A stretch of 64,000 bases of DNA from Fimenecus sp964527585 (GCA_964527585.1 CAZGPE010000004.1:1-64000); one strand, 5' to 3'. Counted from the first letter of the stretch, positions 51,753 to 61,596 are shown. Made by a program: numbers and translations. The notes: a model not told the origin generated them from the sequence alone.

Positions 51753-53273
51753 TTATTCCAAGAATTGTTTCAATGCAGTCATATCAAGCTCTTCATAGTT
51801 TTTAAGATCTTCATAAACCGCTTCGGCGATTTTTTTCGCTCCGCCCTCAACCGCACTCTCTATATTCATCGGCATTACAGGATCGTGAACACTCATTCTT
51901 AAAATAAAAAATCCGTCTGTATCGGGTGAATCGAAAATAACCTTTACACCTTCGCAACTGTCCTCGGCTAATCTGCGATCGGTGTTAAGAATAGTTCCTT
52001 TTTCCGTTTTTTCGATAATTTCCCGACCGTAAGCCTTAAAATCTTTCGCATTTATACCGAAGCGGATTTCTTTTTCTTCGACAGGTTCTTTAAGGTCTTT
52101 TATTAAATCCTCAAGCGGTTTTCCCTGCTTTTGCAATTCGGCAAGTTTAATTATTATCTTGGTTATAAGATATGCTCCGTCATCAAGATAATAGTTTTCC
52201 TCAAATGCCGCATGACCGGAAGTTTCGATTGCAAGCGGAGAAGATATTCCTTCGTTTTTTAATCTGATGCTCTCGTCGATAACATTTTTATATCCTCGCT
52301 TAAAGCGTCTGTGTTTTCCGCCGAGTTTGTTTTCTATAAATTCGGTAAGACCTGCCGATGTAACACTGTCGGTTACCACCGTTGCGCCGCTTCGGTTTTC
52401 AAGCGCAATCGCAGAAGCAAGAGCAACCAGTCTGTTGCGGTTAATCTCTTTTCCGTCGGAACTGACACAGGCCGCACGGTCAACATCAGTATCGAAAATT
52501 ACGCCTAAATCAGCTTTGGATTCAACTGTCGCTTCACAAATCGAAGCCATCGCCGTCTTATTTTCCGGATTCGGTATATGATTCGGAAACATTCCATCCG
52601 GTTCAAGATAGCGTGAACCTGTAATATCCGCTCCGAGAGGTTCGAGAACATCTCTCGCAAAAAATCCTCCCACACCGTTTCCGGCATCAACTACGATTTT
52701 CAGGTTTTTAAGCGGTCGGTCATAATCCTCATCGGAGTTAACGCCCTGCTTTATCATATTTCTCAAATGCTCACAGTATACCGACATAAAATCGGTTTCC
52801 TGTGCCTGTCTTGAAGTGTCATATGCTATTGCATCGTTTACTTCGGCAAACTCAAGAATTTTCGTTATTTCTTCCGAAGAAAGCCCTCCGTCTTCGGTAA
52901 AAAACTTGAGTCCGTTTCTGTCCCACGGATGATGGCTTGCGGTAATCTGAACCGCACCGTCGCAGTTATCGAGTTTTGTTGTCATAAACATAGCAGGCGT
53001 CGAACAAAGTCCGCAGTCCTTTACATTAACACCCATAGACAGCAAAATTCCGATAACATCCGATTTTATTCTGTCCGCCGAAATTCTCGAGTCATGTCCG
53101 ACGGAAACCGTAAGCAAATCTTTTTCTTTACCGCTTTTAGCGCAAAGGAAATATACAAAAGCCCCTGTAATTCGCTTAATAGCTTCATCGGTAAGTTCAA
53201 CAGTATCCGTACTGTCTTTCGCTACGGCAACACCTCTTACATCGGTACCGCTTTTAAGATAAAGCAAATTCAT
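51753..53273 (-). CDS. Phosphomannomutase/phosphoglucomutase family protein
   Basis: 506-residue alpha-D-phosphohexomutase. The start KSGTDVRGVA matches the family's FGTDGIRG region; the phosphoserine loop is TASHHP with S113; the metal site is FDTDVDRA; the sugar-binding loop reads ETSGHAAF. The C-terminal phosphate loop sits in SPDTDGFFILRMSVHDP. GTSG-type selectivity for mannose versus glucose cannot be told. Its ATG overlaps the preceding stop by 4 bp, making it the last gene of the seven-gene operon that begins with TVP38. Confidence 0.92.
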   Translation of the reverse strand: MNLLYLKSGTDVRGVAVAKDSTDTVELTDEAIKRITGAFVYFLCAKSGKEKDLLTVSVGHDSRISADRIKSDVIGILLSMGVNVKDCGLCSTPAMFMTTKLDNCDGAVQITASHHPWDRNGLKFFTEDGGLSSEEITKILEFAEVNDAIAYDTSRQAQETDFMSVYCEHLRNMIKQGVNSDEDYDRPLKNLKIVVDAGNGVGGFFARDVLEPLGADITGSRYLEPDGMFPNHIPNPENKTAMASICEATVESKADLGVIFDTDVDRAACVSSDGKEINRNRLVALASAIALENRSGATVVTDSVTSAGLTEFIENKLGGKHRRFKRGYKNVIDESIRLKNEGISSPLAIETSGHAAFEENYYLDDGAYLITKIIIKLAELQKQGKPLEDLIKDLKEPVEEKEIRFGINAKDFKAYGREIIEKTEKGTILNTDRRLAEDSCEGVKVIFDSPDTDGFFILRMSVHDPVMPMNIESAVEGGAKKIAEAVYEDLKNYEELDMTALKQFLE

Positions 53274-54544
53274 ATAAGGTTCCTCCTGACAATTTCATCG
53301 GCGGCAAGCATTATACCGACTTTTCCCGATGCGAAATTGAGTCCGCCCTGCATCCATACCGCATAAGGTTCACGAAGCGGCGCATCGGCGGAAAGTTCAA
53401 TTGAAGATCCCGAAGTAAACGCACCTGCCGACATAATAACTTTACTGTCATAGCCCGGCATATCCCACGGTTCCGGAACAACATAGGAATCAATCGGCGC
53501 TCCTTTTTGAAGGCCTTGGCAAAATGCGATAAGTCTTTCCGGATTTTCCAAACATATCGCCTGAATAATATCGTGTCTTGTCTCATCGCTTGCAGGCGTA
53601 ACCTTAAATCCGAATTCTTCGAAAAGCGCTGATGCAAACACAGCGGTTTTCAACGCTTCTTTAACAACATTAGGCGCATTGAAAATTCCCATAAACAAAC
53701 TGCGGTTAGATCCGAGAGTTGCTCCGAGTTCCGAACCGAGACCGGGAGTCGTAAGCCTGTACGAACACAAATCCACAAGATCTTTGCGCCCTGCGATATA
53801 TCCTCCGCTCGGTGCAATACCGCCACCCATATTCTTTATCAAAGAGCCGGCTACAATATCCGCTCCGACTTGAGTCGGTTCTTTCTCTTCGGTGAATACT
53901 CCGTAACAGTTATCTACCATAACAACTGCGTTTTTATTTACTCTATGTACAATTTCGCACACTTTTTCGATTTCCGCAATACTCAAACTGTGTCTTAACT
54001 CATATCCTCTCGAACGCTGAATATATACCATACGGACATCATCGGCAGCCGCCTGCTCTTCAATTGCCTTATAATTCAACTGTTCGTTTTCGTCAAGGTC
54101 TATCTGTTTATAAATTATTCCGAAATCTTCAAGTGTTCCCTGACCTTTATTTTTACCGTTAATTCCTATCACCGAATGAATTGTATCATAGGGTGTGCCG
54201 GAAACACAAAGCATAACATCTTTCGGACGCAAAATTCCGTAAAGGCACACACCTAAAGTATGAGTTCCGCAAGCAAGGGCCCCGGCTCTTATAAGTGCAC
54301 TTTCACACGAAAATATATCCGCTACCAAGCAATCGAGTTTTTCTCTTCCTTTATCGGAATATCCGTATCCCGTAGATGTGCTGAAATCGGTTTCGTCAAC
54401 TTTATTCTTTATAAAAGCGGCAAGAACCTTTTGCTGATTGTATTCTCCGATTTCTTCAATCCGTGAAAACATATTTTCCGCTTTTTTCAACGCTTTTTCC
54501 GAAGCGGTTTTAACTTCATGTGTAAATTCAAAAAACTCTCTCAT
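53270..54544 (-). CDS. Methionine gamma-lyase family protein (YnbB-like, PLP enzyme)
   Basis: 424 residues of the PF06838-type 'aluminium resistance/methionine gamma-lyase' family. Conserved elements include NQQKVLAAF, STGYGYSD, GALACGTHTL, the PLP lysine K237 in GSLIKNMGGG and a C-terminal MQGGLNFASGKVG. The substrate of this family is uncertain; a cysteine/methionine C-S lyase is the usual guess. It overlaps both neighbours by 4 bp. Confidence 0.9.
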   Translation of the reverse strand: MREFFEFTHEVKTASEKALKKAENMFSRIEEIGEYNQQKVLAAFIKNKVDETDFSTSTGYGYSDKGREKLDCLVADIFSCESALIRAGALACGTHTLGVCLYGILRPKDVMLCVSGTPYDTIHSVIGINGKNKGQGTLEDFGIIYKQIDLDENEQLNYKAIEEQAAADDVRMVYIQRSRGYELRHSLSIAEIEKVCEIVHRVNKNAVVMVDNCYGVFTEEKEPTQVGADIVAGSLIKNMGGGIAPSGGYIAGRKDLVDLCSYRLTTPGLGSELGATLGSNRSLFMGIFNAPNVVKEALKTAVFASALFEEFGFKVTPASDETRHDIIQAICLENPERLIAFCQGLQKGAPIDSYVVPEPWDMPGYDSKVIMSAGAFTSGSSIELSADAPLREPYAVWMQGGLNFASGKVGIMLAADEIVRRNLI

Positions 54545-55344
54545 AATTCAACAATTCCCAAATCAATATATTTTTCTCTTTCGAAACCGAGCTTTTCATA
54601 AAAGCGTTCGGTTTTAATATCGTTACAGGCAAGGAAAACTCTTTCGCCGTTCTGTCTGAAATCTCTGCATATTCCGCCGATACAATCCGAAGCATATCCC
54701 ATTTTACGAAAATCCTTATCCGTTGCAACATCCCTGATAAAAATATTATCTCCTATCTTATCCGCAATCGCAACCGACAGCACGGATTTTTCACCGGCTT
54801 TCACCGCACGGACACTTGTAAACCCGCCGAAAACACCTCTTGTCGTTCTCGACAGCCATTCTTTATATGCCCGATCGGTATATTTTTTCAATTCTTTTTT
54901 ATCAACCGTATTTGCAAGAGCATCTTGCTTAGACTGTATCAACAAATCAAAAATCGGACGAAACCCGTCATTGATTTCAAGCGACTCTCTCCCGCTTTTT
55001 ATTTTGTTTTTAAGTTCCATTACGGAAATTTTCGAAAATGCGGTTACTCCGAGTTTTTGCGTTATCGAACTCGGACAGTGAACAACCGTTCCTCCGAGTC
55101 TTGAAATAAAATCCGCAAGTTCGTAAAAATCCGAACTCTCTTTTGCACAGACATAAACTTTGCTTTTCTCTTTTTCTATCACCAACGCCGTTACGCTATC
55201 TTCCACCGTTTGAAGCCACGCTCCGTCAACATTGGTAAAATCAAGAAGAGAAGACAGCATAAAAATATTTTCGGCACTTTGCGGAAAGAAGCCGAGTAAA
55301 CTGTTTGCCGTAACCTTAGACAAATTCTCAATGAGTTTTATCAT
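54541..55344 (-). CDS. GNAT family N-acetyltransferase (two-part)
   Basis: 267 residues from the ATG at 55344, which overlaps the preceding peptidase stop by 17 bp and has GGGAGAA upstream. The C-terminal GNAT domain (about 145-267) shows VAIADKIGDNIFIRDVATDKDFRKMGYASDCI with the acetyl-CoA loop RKMGYAS, ending YEKLGFE. The N-terminal ~140 residues form a second, degenerate GNAT-like half, an arrangement common in Clostridia. Substrate unknown. Confidence 0.85.
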   Translation of the reverse strand: MIKLIENLSKVTANSLLGFFPQSAENIFMLSSLLDFTNVDGAWLQTVEDSVTALVIEKEKSKVYVCAKESSDFYELADFISRLGGTVVHCPSSITQKLGVTAFSKISVMELKNKIKSGRESLEINDGFRPIFDLLIQSKQDALANTVDKKELKKYTDRAYKEWLSRTTRGVFGGFTSVRAVKAGEKSVLSVAIADKIGDNIFIRDVATDKDFRKMGYASDCIGGICRDFRQNGERVFLACNDIKTERFYEKLGFEREKYIDLGIVEL

Positions 55345-56341
55345 CGGCAAGTTCTCCCGCAAGACATTCGGCAAGCATTTTCACAGCCGAAATATCTTCT
55401 TTTTTGGCAACTCCGGACGGAGAATGGATATATCTTGTCGGAACGGAAATCGCAACCGTTCTTACTCCTTTTCCGGATTTATGAATTGCCGCCGCATCGT
55501 TACCGCCGGCAACTACCGTTTTAGTCTGACACTTAATTCCTTTTTCTTTTGCAAGCACAAAAGCCTTTTTATAAAGTTCCGCATCGTACACGGTGCCACG
55601 GTCCATAAAACTTACAACCGCACCTTCTCCGAGTTTACAAACCTTTTTATGCTCCGGCGCATCGGGAATATCCGATGCCGTAGTACATTCAAGCACTATC
55701 GCATAATCCGGGCTTACATTAAATGCCGCAACCGCCGATCCTCTTGTGCCGATTTCTTCCTGCGTAACAAAACATACGGTTAAATCATACGGCTGCTCTT
55801 TCGAAAGAATATCAAGAAGGATTTTACAACCGACTCTGTCATCAAGCGCTTTGGATTTTATATAACCTTCACCGAATTCAAGATAATCGGATTCAAAATA
55901 AGCACAGTCTCCGAGAGAAACATATTTCTCCGCTTCGGCTTTTGACGATGCGCCTATATCTATATACATATCTTCGCATTTCGGAACTTTATTTCTCTCG
56001 CTCGAAGAAAGATGATGAAACGCTTTTGCCCCTATTACTCCGTGTATTCCGGAAACGCTGACGCTTCTGCCGAAAACCGATCTTTCGTCAATTCCGCCTA
56101 TATTCGTAAATTTAAGAAACCCGTCTTGCGTAATATAATTGATTATAAATCCGACTTCGTCCATATGGGCACTGAGCATAACTTTTTTCGAAGCTCTGCT
56201 TTTACCTGTCTTTTCGACAATTATATTTCCGAGTGCGTCTACCGTATATTTACACTCCGCAGGTATTTTCGAAATTATATATTCCCTTACGGCTTTTTCA
56301 CGGCCCGATGTTCCGTTAAGAAGACAAAGTTCTTTAAGCAC
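55328..56341 (-). CDS. M42 family metallopeptidase (second copy)
   Basis: 337 residues from a GTG at 56341 (start VLKELCLLNGTSGRE) placed 8 nt after GGAGG within the end of the upstream gene; the longer frame has no support. M42 aminopeptidase ligands are visible: H in SAHMDEVG, D in ALDDRVG, EE in TQEEIGTRG, then ECTTASD and H in RYIHSPSG. GGNDAAAIH is also conserved. These dodecameric enzymes trim peptides. It is a paralogue of the gene just upstream. Confidence 0.93.
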   Translation of the reverse strand: MLKELCLLNGTSGREKAVREYIISKIPAECKYTVDALGNIIVEKTGKSRASKKVMLSAHMDEVGFIINYITQDGFLKFTNIGGIDERSVFGRSVSVSGIHGVIGAKAFHHLSSSERNKVPKCEDMYIDIGASSKAEAEKYVSLGDCAYFESDYLEFGEGYIKSKALDDRVGCKILLDILSKEQPYDLTVCFVTQEEIGTRGSAVAAFNVSPDYAIVLECTTASDIPDAPEHKKVCKLGEGAVVSFMDRGTVYDAELYKKAFVLAKEKGIKCQTKTVVAGGNDAAAIHKSGKGVRTVAISVPTRYIHSPSGVAKKEDISAVKMLAECLAGELADDKTH

Positions 56342-57356
56342 CGTAATCACCTCCGGACATAATATACATAGCGATGAGTTTTCCTGTGTTCTCCACATCG
56401 CATACGCTTACCGTTTCGATTCCGGTATGCATATATCGAAGCGGAACGGAAATAAGTGCACTTTTGAATCCGCAACCGGAAACAGTCATACTGTCGGCAT
56501 TAGTCCCCGTTCTTCCGCCCATAATTTCAAGCTGATAAGGAATTCCATTGGCTTTCGCAATATCAATAAGTTTTTGAGAAAACTCGCAGTCGAGCGAAGG
56601 AGAAATTCCTATCATCGCACCCTTTGACAATTCGCCGCATTCTTGAGAATTGCTGTCCGGAGTGTCGGCAAAACTGACATCAACCGCAATAAATTCATCG
56701 GCTTTCGCATTAAATGAAGCAACTTTCGCTCCGCTTCCGCCCACTTCTTCTCTCGAAGAAAAAACAACGATTATTTTTTCGGTGCATCCGCTGTTTTTCA
56801 GCATATCCAATGCATAAATTATACTCGCCATACCCGCTCTGTCATCAAGCGCATGACACGAAACTCGGTCTCCCAAGAGTTCAAGAAAATCAGAATCGAC
56901 GGTTACTCTGTCTCCGAGGCTGACGGTTTGCTTTAATTTTTCTCCCGTCATACCTGTATCTATAAGCGCTTCTTCCGTTTTCATCGCATTGTTTTCGGAA
57001 TCGCCGTTTTGTAAATGAGGCGGAGTGCTGATAATTACGCCTTTGATTTTTTCTTTTGAATGAACAGTAACCTGCTGTGCCGCAAGAGTTCTGTTATCTA
57101 TTCCGCCGCAAGCGGCTACTCTGAGAAAACCATCATCTGTAATTCCGGTAACTGCCATCCCAACTCTGTCAATATGGGCATCAAGCAATATTCCGTTACC
57201 CTCTCCGTCAATTTCGCAAATCAAATTTCCGAGACTGTCGGTATATGTTTTTCCGTATTTTTCCAGATAATTTCTCGCTGCGGGAACAGCTTCGTATTCG
57301 CAGCCCGAAACCCCTGCACAATCGGTTAAATCTTTTAATACTTGACGAATATCCAT
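56334..57356 (-). CDS. M42 family metallopeptidase (first copy)
   Basis: 340 residues from the ATG after AAGGAAGTC. Metal ligands appear in LDAHIDRVG, HALDDRAG, SSREEVGGSG, VDVSFADTPD and RYMHTG; GRTGTNADSM is the family loop. It shares fold and order of motifs with the next gene but the two differ widely in sequence, so the duplication is old. Stop and next start overlap by 8 bp. Confidence 0.93.
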   Translation of the reverse strand: MDIRQVLKDLTDCAGVSGCEYEAVPAARNYLEKYGKTYTDSLGNLICEIDGEGNGILLDAHIDRVGMAVTGITDDGFLRVAACGGIDNRTLAAQQVTVHSKEKIKGVIISTPPHLQNGDSENNAMKTEEALIDTGMTGEKLKQTVSLGDRVTVDSDFLELLGDRVSCHALDDRAGMASIIYALDMLKNSGCTEKIIVVFSSREEVGGSGAKVASFNAKADEFIAVDVSFADTPDSNSQECGELSKGAMIGISPSLDCEFSQKLIDIAKANGIPYQLEIMGGRTGTNADSMTVSGCGFKSALISVPLRYMHTGIETVSVCDVENTGKLIAMYIMSGGDYGA

Positions 57357-57373
57357 ATTATCCGACTTCCTTT

Positions 57374-58654
57374 TTATATTTCGGTTCCGCCGACCGGCCG
57401 TATCGAAAGCACATAGCAAGAACCTTCACCGAATACCGCTTCGACTGTGCTTTTGTATTCCTCAAGCAAAGAATCGGGAACAAAAGCCTGAATTGTTCCG
57501 GCAAATCCGCCGCCGTGCACTCTCCATGCACCTTTTCCTTCAAGAACCTGTTCGCTCAATGCCAAAGCAACCGAGACAGGCTGAACGGAAGGCTGTTTTA
57601 CCGCAAATACATTTTGATTATACATATACGAAGAATCGCCGCTTTCGATTATTAAGCGTTTGAATTCGTCGAAATTATTATTTTTAAGAGCCTCAACCTC
57701 TTTTATTACTCTTTCGTTATCCTTGTAGAAATGCATCGCACGAAGCACGGCTCTGTCGCCGACTTTTTGGCGAAGTTCGGGAATTTTTTTCGTAAATTCC
57801 GTCTCGTCGACTTCACGCAAAACTTTTTTTGAAAACTGTTGCGCAACGCTTTCCATTTCTGCTCTGATTGCCGCATACTCATCCGTCAAGTTGGAATGGC
57901 TTCCTTTTGTATCGACAATGCAAAGCGAATGTCCGCAGGAAGCAAAATCAAAATCGACTTTTTCGATTTCCGGCTTTGAAGGATCCGCAAAATCAATGGT
58001 AATAAAACTGCCTACCGAACAAGCCATTTGATCCATCAATCCGCAAGGTTTTCCGAAATATTCGTTTTCCGCATACTGTGCTATTTTAGCTATTGTTACC
58101 GGGTCTACTTTTCCGTCGTTATAAAGATAGTTAAGCATTGTTCCGACAAGAACTTCATATGCCGCAGACGACGACAAACCTGATCCCGAAAGAACTTTTG
58201 ATGCCGTTACCGCATCAAAACCGCCGATTTTATATCCGTTATTTATAAATCCACGGCAAACCCCTCTTACAAGTGCGGGGGAATGTCCGAACTCATCCTG
58301 ACGGACAGTTAAATCCGACAAGTCAACAACATCCATCGAATAGCCTTTCGATTTAACACGGACAATATTTTCTTCATTTGCGGACGCAATCGCAATCGCA
58401 TCCAAATTTATTCCCGCCGCAAGAACTCTTCCGTGGTTATGGTCAGTGTGATTTCCGCCGACTTCGGTTCTGCCCGGTGCGGAAAAAAGTCTTATTTCCC
58501 TGCCTGCTGAAAAGACTTCATCGAAATCATCAGCCAATGAACAGTATCTTTCATACTGTTGAGCAACATCCTCTTCACTGACATAAACCCGTTTGAATCT
58601 TTCGTCGAATTTTCCGCTTTTTATATCCTCTCTCAACTGTACTGTTGTTAACAT
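57374..58654 (-). CDS. galK: Galactokinase
   Basis: 426 residues from the ATG at 58654, 9 nt after AAGG; an ATG three codons upstream (58663) overlaps the TVP38 stop as ATGA and is an alternative. GHMP-kinase motifs: APGRTEVGGNHTDHN (substrate signature), VLSGSGLSSSAAYEV (phosphate loop) and GAWRVHGGGFAGTIQAF. It phosphorylates galactose at C1. No galT, galE or galactose transporter is adjacent; a phosphohexomutase lies at the operon end. Confidence 0.93.
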   Translation of the reverse strand: MLTTVQLREDIKSGKFDERFKRVYVSEEDVAQQYERYCSLADDFDEVFSAGREIRLFSAPGRTEVGGNHTDHNHGRVLAAGINLDAIAIASANEENIVRVKSKGYSMDVVDLSDLTVRQDEFGHSPALVRGVCRGFINNGYKIGGFDAVTASKVLSGSGLSSSAAYEVLVGTMLNYLYNDGKVDPVTIAKIAQYAENEYFGKPCGLMDQMACSVGSFITIDFADPSKPEIEKVDFDFASCGHSLCIVDTKGSHSNLTDEYAAIRAEMESVAQQFSKKVLREVDETEFTKKIPELRQKVGDRAVLRAMHFYKDNERVIKEVEALKNNNFDEFKRLIIESGDSSYMYNQNVFAVKQPSVQPVSVALALSEQVLEGKGAWRVHGGGFAGTIQAFVPDSLLEEYKSTVEAVFGEGSCYVLSIRPVGGTEI

Positions 58655-58659
58655 TCCAA

Positions 58660-59409
58660 TCATCCTTCCGACTTGTTTTTTAATTCTTTTGATTTTTTCG
58701 TTCCGCTGTAAAAATCAATAAACGCATTTACACCGAGCGTCGTAAGTCCCGAAATGGTAAAAATAATAACCAACGGAAGCATAAACGCCAATGAAAACGG
58801 ATTGTAAACATTCCTACCGACAATACTGTACGATATTATTTTCGGCAAAAATCCTATAAGAGAAAATATTATATATTTACAGTATCCGAAATTTGTCGCT
58901 CCGTATAACTGACTGACAGTGTTTATAGGTATCTGAGGAACAAGTCTCAGTGCAATAAGCATTCCGCCTTTTCCCGAAAAGCCCGAAGCGAAGACTTTAT
59001 CGAAAATCTCATATCTTGAAAGCAATTTATGAACGACACCGCCTCCGAGATGTTTTCCCCAATAGTATTTTATCGTACAAAGAATCGTAAATCCCGCAAG
59101 ATTTATCAGTGCCGCAATATAAGTCGGGAAAACCATACCCGCTATAACGCATACCGCAGAAATCGGGATCGGCAATACGGATTTTGACAGATACAGAAAA
59201 AGTATCGCAATTACTACAAGCCCTTTAATTTCTATCGCCGCAACCGCATCTTCGAAATCCGAGAGCATTTGCAAAACTTCCTCATATTTTACGGCAAACT
59301 GCTGTATCTGCATAAGCATAGTTAACACAAGCAAAACCGCACCGATAATTATAAGTGCAACACCTATAAAATTAAGCAAACCTTTGCGGCCTACTTTTTT
59401 CTTTTTCAA
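58660..59409 (-). CDS. TVP38/TMEM64 family membrane protein (VTT domain)
   Basis: 249 residues with about five to six membrane segments. It has the VTT/DedA-related pattern: re-entrant segment with PISAVCVIAGMVFPTY, a GGGVVHKLLSRYEIFDK cytosolic loop and LRLVPQIPINTVSQLYGA. The start is TTG (lysine-rich start KKKKVGRKG) with GGTGAG upstream. It is the first gene of the galK-phosphohexomutase operon. Lipid scramblase activity is known for some family members; function here is unknown. Confidence 0.88.
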   Translation of the reverse strand: MKKKKVGRKGLLNFIGVALIIIGAVLLVLTMLMQIQQFAVKYEEVLQMLSDFEDAVAAIEIKGLVVIAILFLYLSKSVLPIPISAVCVIAGMVFPTYIAALINLAGFTILCTIKYYWGKHLGGGVVHKLLSRYEIFDKVFASGFSGKGGMLIALRLVPQIPINTVSQLYGATNFGYCKYIIFSLIGFLPKIISYSIVGRNVYNPFSLAFMLPLVIIFTISGLTTLGVNAFIDFYSGTKKSKELKNKSEG

Positions 59410-59448
59410 ACGCTCTCACCACACTTTCGAACAGACAATATCATTATA

Positions 59449-59477
59449 ATTTTATAACATATCTTCTTCAAGGTCAA
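59449..59477 (-). promoter_or_regulatory. Promoter of the TVP38-galK operon
   Basis: Minus-strand TTGACC (59472-59477), 17 bp, TAAAAT (59449-59454). It lies about 40 bp upstream of the TTG start. Confidence 0.65.
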
Positions 59478-59549
59478 TCAATTTATTGATTTTTACTCTA
59501 ATGATATGATATTATAATACTTAATATTATATCAGCAGGAGGCATAAAT

Positions 59550-60512
59550 ATGGCGAAAACCGTCATACTTGACGCAGCGACAACAAACAACGGCGATCTG
59601 TCTTGGGATTGGCTTAAAGAATACGGCGAAGTTGAAGTTTACGAACGCACTCCCGAAGAATTGATTTTCGAGCGTTCCGAAAACGCCGATATTTTAATAA
59701 CAAATAAAACTCCCTTAAGGAAAGAGGTTCTCGAAAAACTCGGTAATCTCAAATTCGTCGCTGTTTTGGCCACGGGATACAATGTCGTCGATACACAGTA
59801 CCTCAAAAGCGTAAACATTCCCGTTTCAAACATTCCCGCATATTCGACTGCGGCGGTTGCTCAACTGGTTTTTGCTCATATATCCGAACTGTACAATAAT
59901 GTTTCACTTCACTGTACAGATGTCAAAAACGGCGGATGGAGTAACTGTCCCGATTTTTGCTATTGGAAAACGCCGCTTGTGGAAATGTATTCAAAAACAA
60001 TCGGAATTATCGGTTTCGGAAAAATCGGTCAAGCCGTTGCCGACATCGCACAGGCGTATCAAATGAATATTCTTGCAGTATCGGGACATGAAACCGATCA
60101 ATCGCACCGAAAAAACTTCAAATGGTCATCTATTGAAGAAATCGCAGAAAAATCCGATATTGTTTCTCTGCATTGCCCTTTAACCGACAAAACGGAAAAT
60201 CTTATTAACGAGGATTTTCTTTCAAAAATGAAACCTAATGCAATTTTAATCAATACCGCACGGGGACAGGTTGTAAACGAAGAGGCCCTCGCAAAAGCTC
60301 TTAATTCCGGAAAAATCGCAGGCGCCGGAGTCGATGTACTGTCGTGTGAACCGCCGAAACCGGATAATCCTTTGCTTACTGCCGTCAACTGTAACATCAC
60401 TCCTCATATCGCTTGGGCGGGCTTCGAAACACGCCAACGGCTTATGGGAATATTAAAAGAAAACATCAAAGCATTTTTCGACAGTAAGCCGATAAATGTT
60501 GTAAATTTATAA
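59550..60512 (+). CDS. D-2-hydroxyacid dehydrogenase (glycerate dehydrogenase-like)
   Basis: 320 residues. The NAD-binding motif GFGKIGQAVADIA (about 154-166), the active-site arginine in NTARGQVVNE, the glutamate in DVLSCEPPKP and the histidine in TPHIAWAGFETR are all present. The overall style is closest to hydroxypyruvate/glycerate dehydrogenases (HprA type). GGAGG precedes the ATG. It is monocistronic with its own terminator; TATAAT at 59513-59518 is a likely -10 box with a poor -35. Confidence 0.92.
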   Translation: MAKTVILDAATTNNGDLSWDWLKEYGEVEVYERTPEELIFERSENADILITNKTPLRKEVLEKLGNLKFVAVLATGYNVVDTQYLKSVNIPVSNIPAYSTAAVAQLVFAHISELYNNVSLHCTDVKNGGWSNCPDFCYWKTPLVEMYSKTIGIIGFGKIGQAVADIAQAYQMNILAVSGHETDQSHRKNFKWSSIEEIAEKSDIVSLHCPLTDKTENLINEDFLSKMKPNAILINTARGQVVNEEALAKALNSGKIAGAGVDVLSCEPPKPDNPLLTAVNCNITPHIAWAGFETRQRLMGILKENIKAFFDSKPINVVNL

Positions 60513-60518
60513 AACGAA

Positions 60519-60548
60519 ACGGCTGAAAATTTTCAGCCGTTTTTCTTG
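60519..60548 (+). terminator. Terminator between the dehydrogenase and EcsC-SHOCT genes
   Basis: ACGGCTGAAA / TTTCAGCCGT followed by TTTTCTTG. The opposite strand also has T-rich sequence after the hairpin, so it may serve both convergent genes. Confidence 0.88.
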
Positions 60549-60588
60549 TTATATTGCACAACTTCAGTGCCATCTTACAAATCTAAAT

Positions 60589-61596
60589 TCAAATCATCTC
60601 AAGCAGATCTTTTTTCTTCGCTTCAAAATCTTCAGATGTAATAATTCCCTTTTCCTTCAGCGCCGAAAGTTTCTCGATTTTTTCAAAAATATCATCCGTC
60701 GGTTCGCTTGATTTTTGCTTTGAAATTAAACCCGTTACGCTTTCGAACATTTTTCTTCCGTTGACAACAATTTTGTCTTTCGCAGTTTCACTTTTCGAAG
60801 TTTCTTCGCCGTCCTCAAGCTCTATGCTTTCAATTTCGATTATATCCCGTTCGTAATCTTCTTGAGTATATCCAAATGCGGCACTTTCAAGTGCTTGCTG
60901 TAATCTGTTTGCCATAGGCATCATCGAAGCGAAATTCAATCCGCCCGAAACAACTCCGCCGACAACGGGAATAACTTTTTCAACTCCGCCCGCTAAAGTT
61001 TTTTTCGTAACATTAACCCCTATTACTTTGCCGATTTTTTTAACAAGCGGATACCATCCGGTTTTCATTAAAGCTTTATTTTGCAACTGTTTTGCCGTAG
61101 TTTTCGCCACTTGAGCCGAGAGGACTCTTACCCCGTTTACAGCACCCGCTACGCCGAACATTACCCCGCAATACATCAAAAGACGATTTTTAACTTTTTC
61201 GTCATCAACTTGACCGTCTTGCCAAATATCATCCGCACCGTAAAGATATGAAAGTTCCTGAGCAATTCTCAGTGTAAACGCAAAAAACTGTATAACATCT
61301 CCCGGTATTGATGCCGCCATCGCCGCTCCGCCCGGAATTGCGGCAGCAAAAGATATGGCAGACGATTCACTTGTTCGCTTAAGAATAAGTTTTTTTGCCA
61401 TTTCAAAAAGTTTTTCCTGCGAGATTCCCGCTTCGACAGGTCCTAAATCAATTATGTTTTGAACATCAACATCTTCTTTTTCGAAAACTTTTTTCAAAAA
61501 ATCGCTTCTGACAACCTTAACTCCGGGAACTGTTATAGCGGTTGCGATTATGTTTTCCGGAGTCAATTTTTCCAACATTTCATTTTTCTGTTCCAT
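60589..61596 (-). CDS. EcsC-like protein with C-terminal SHOCT domain
   Basis: 335 residues from the ATG at 61596 after AAGGAGAC. The N-terminal ~230 residues resemble the EcsC family, with hydrophobic helices and AAIPGGAAMAASIPGDVIQFF followed by LRIAQELSYLYGADD. A charged linker (about 240-300) leads to a SHOCT motif at the C-terminus (IEKLSALKEKGIITSEDFEAKKKDLL). SHOCT motifs are short oligomerisation or membrane-associated modules. Function unknown. The gene has no promoter of its own after the upstream terminator, so expression depends on read-through of the leader RNA. Confidence 0.8.
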   Translation of the reverse strand: MEQKNEMLEKLTPENIIATAITVPGVKVVRSDFLKKVFEKEDVDVQNIIDLGPVEAGISQEKLFEMAKKLILKRTSESSAISFAAAIPGGAAMAASIPGDVIQFFAFTLRIAQELSYLYGADDIWQDGQVDDEKVKNRLLMYCGVMFGVAGAVNGVRVLSAQVAKTTAKQLQNKALMKTGWYPLVKKIGKVIGVNVTKKTLAGGVEKVIPVVGGVVSGGLNFASMMPMANRLQQALESAAFGYTQEDYERDIIEIESIELEDGEETSKSETAKDKIVVNGRKMFESVTGLISKQKSSEPTDDIFEKIEKLSALKEKGIITSEDFEAKKKDLLEMI

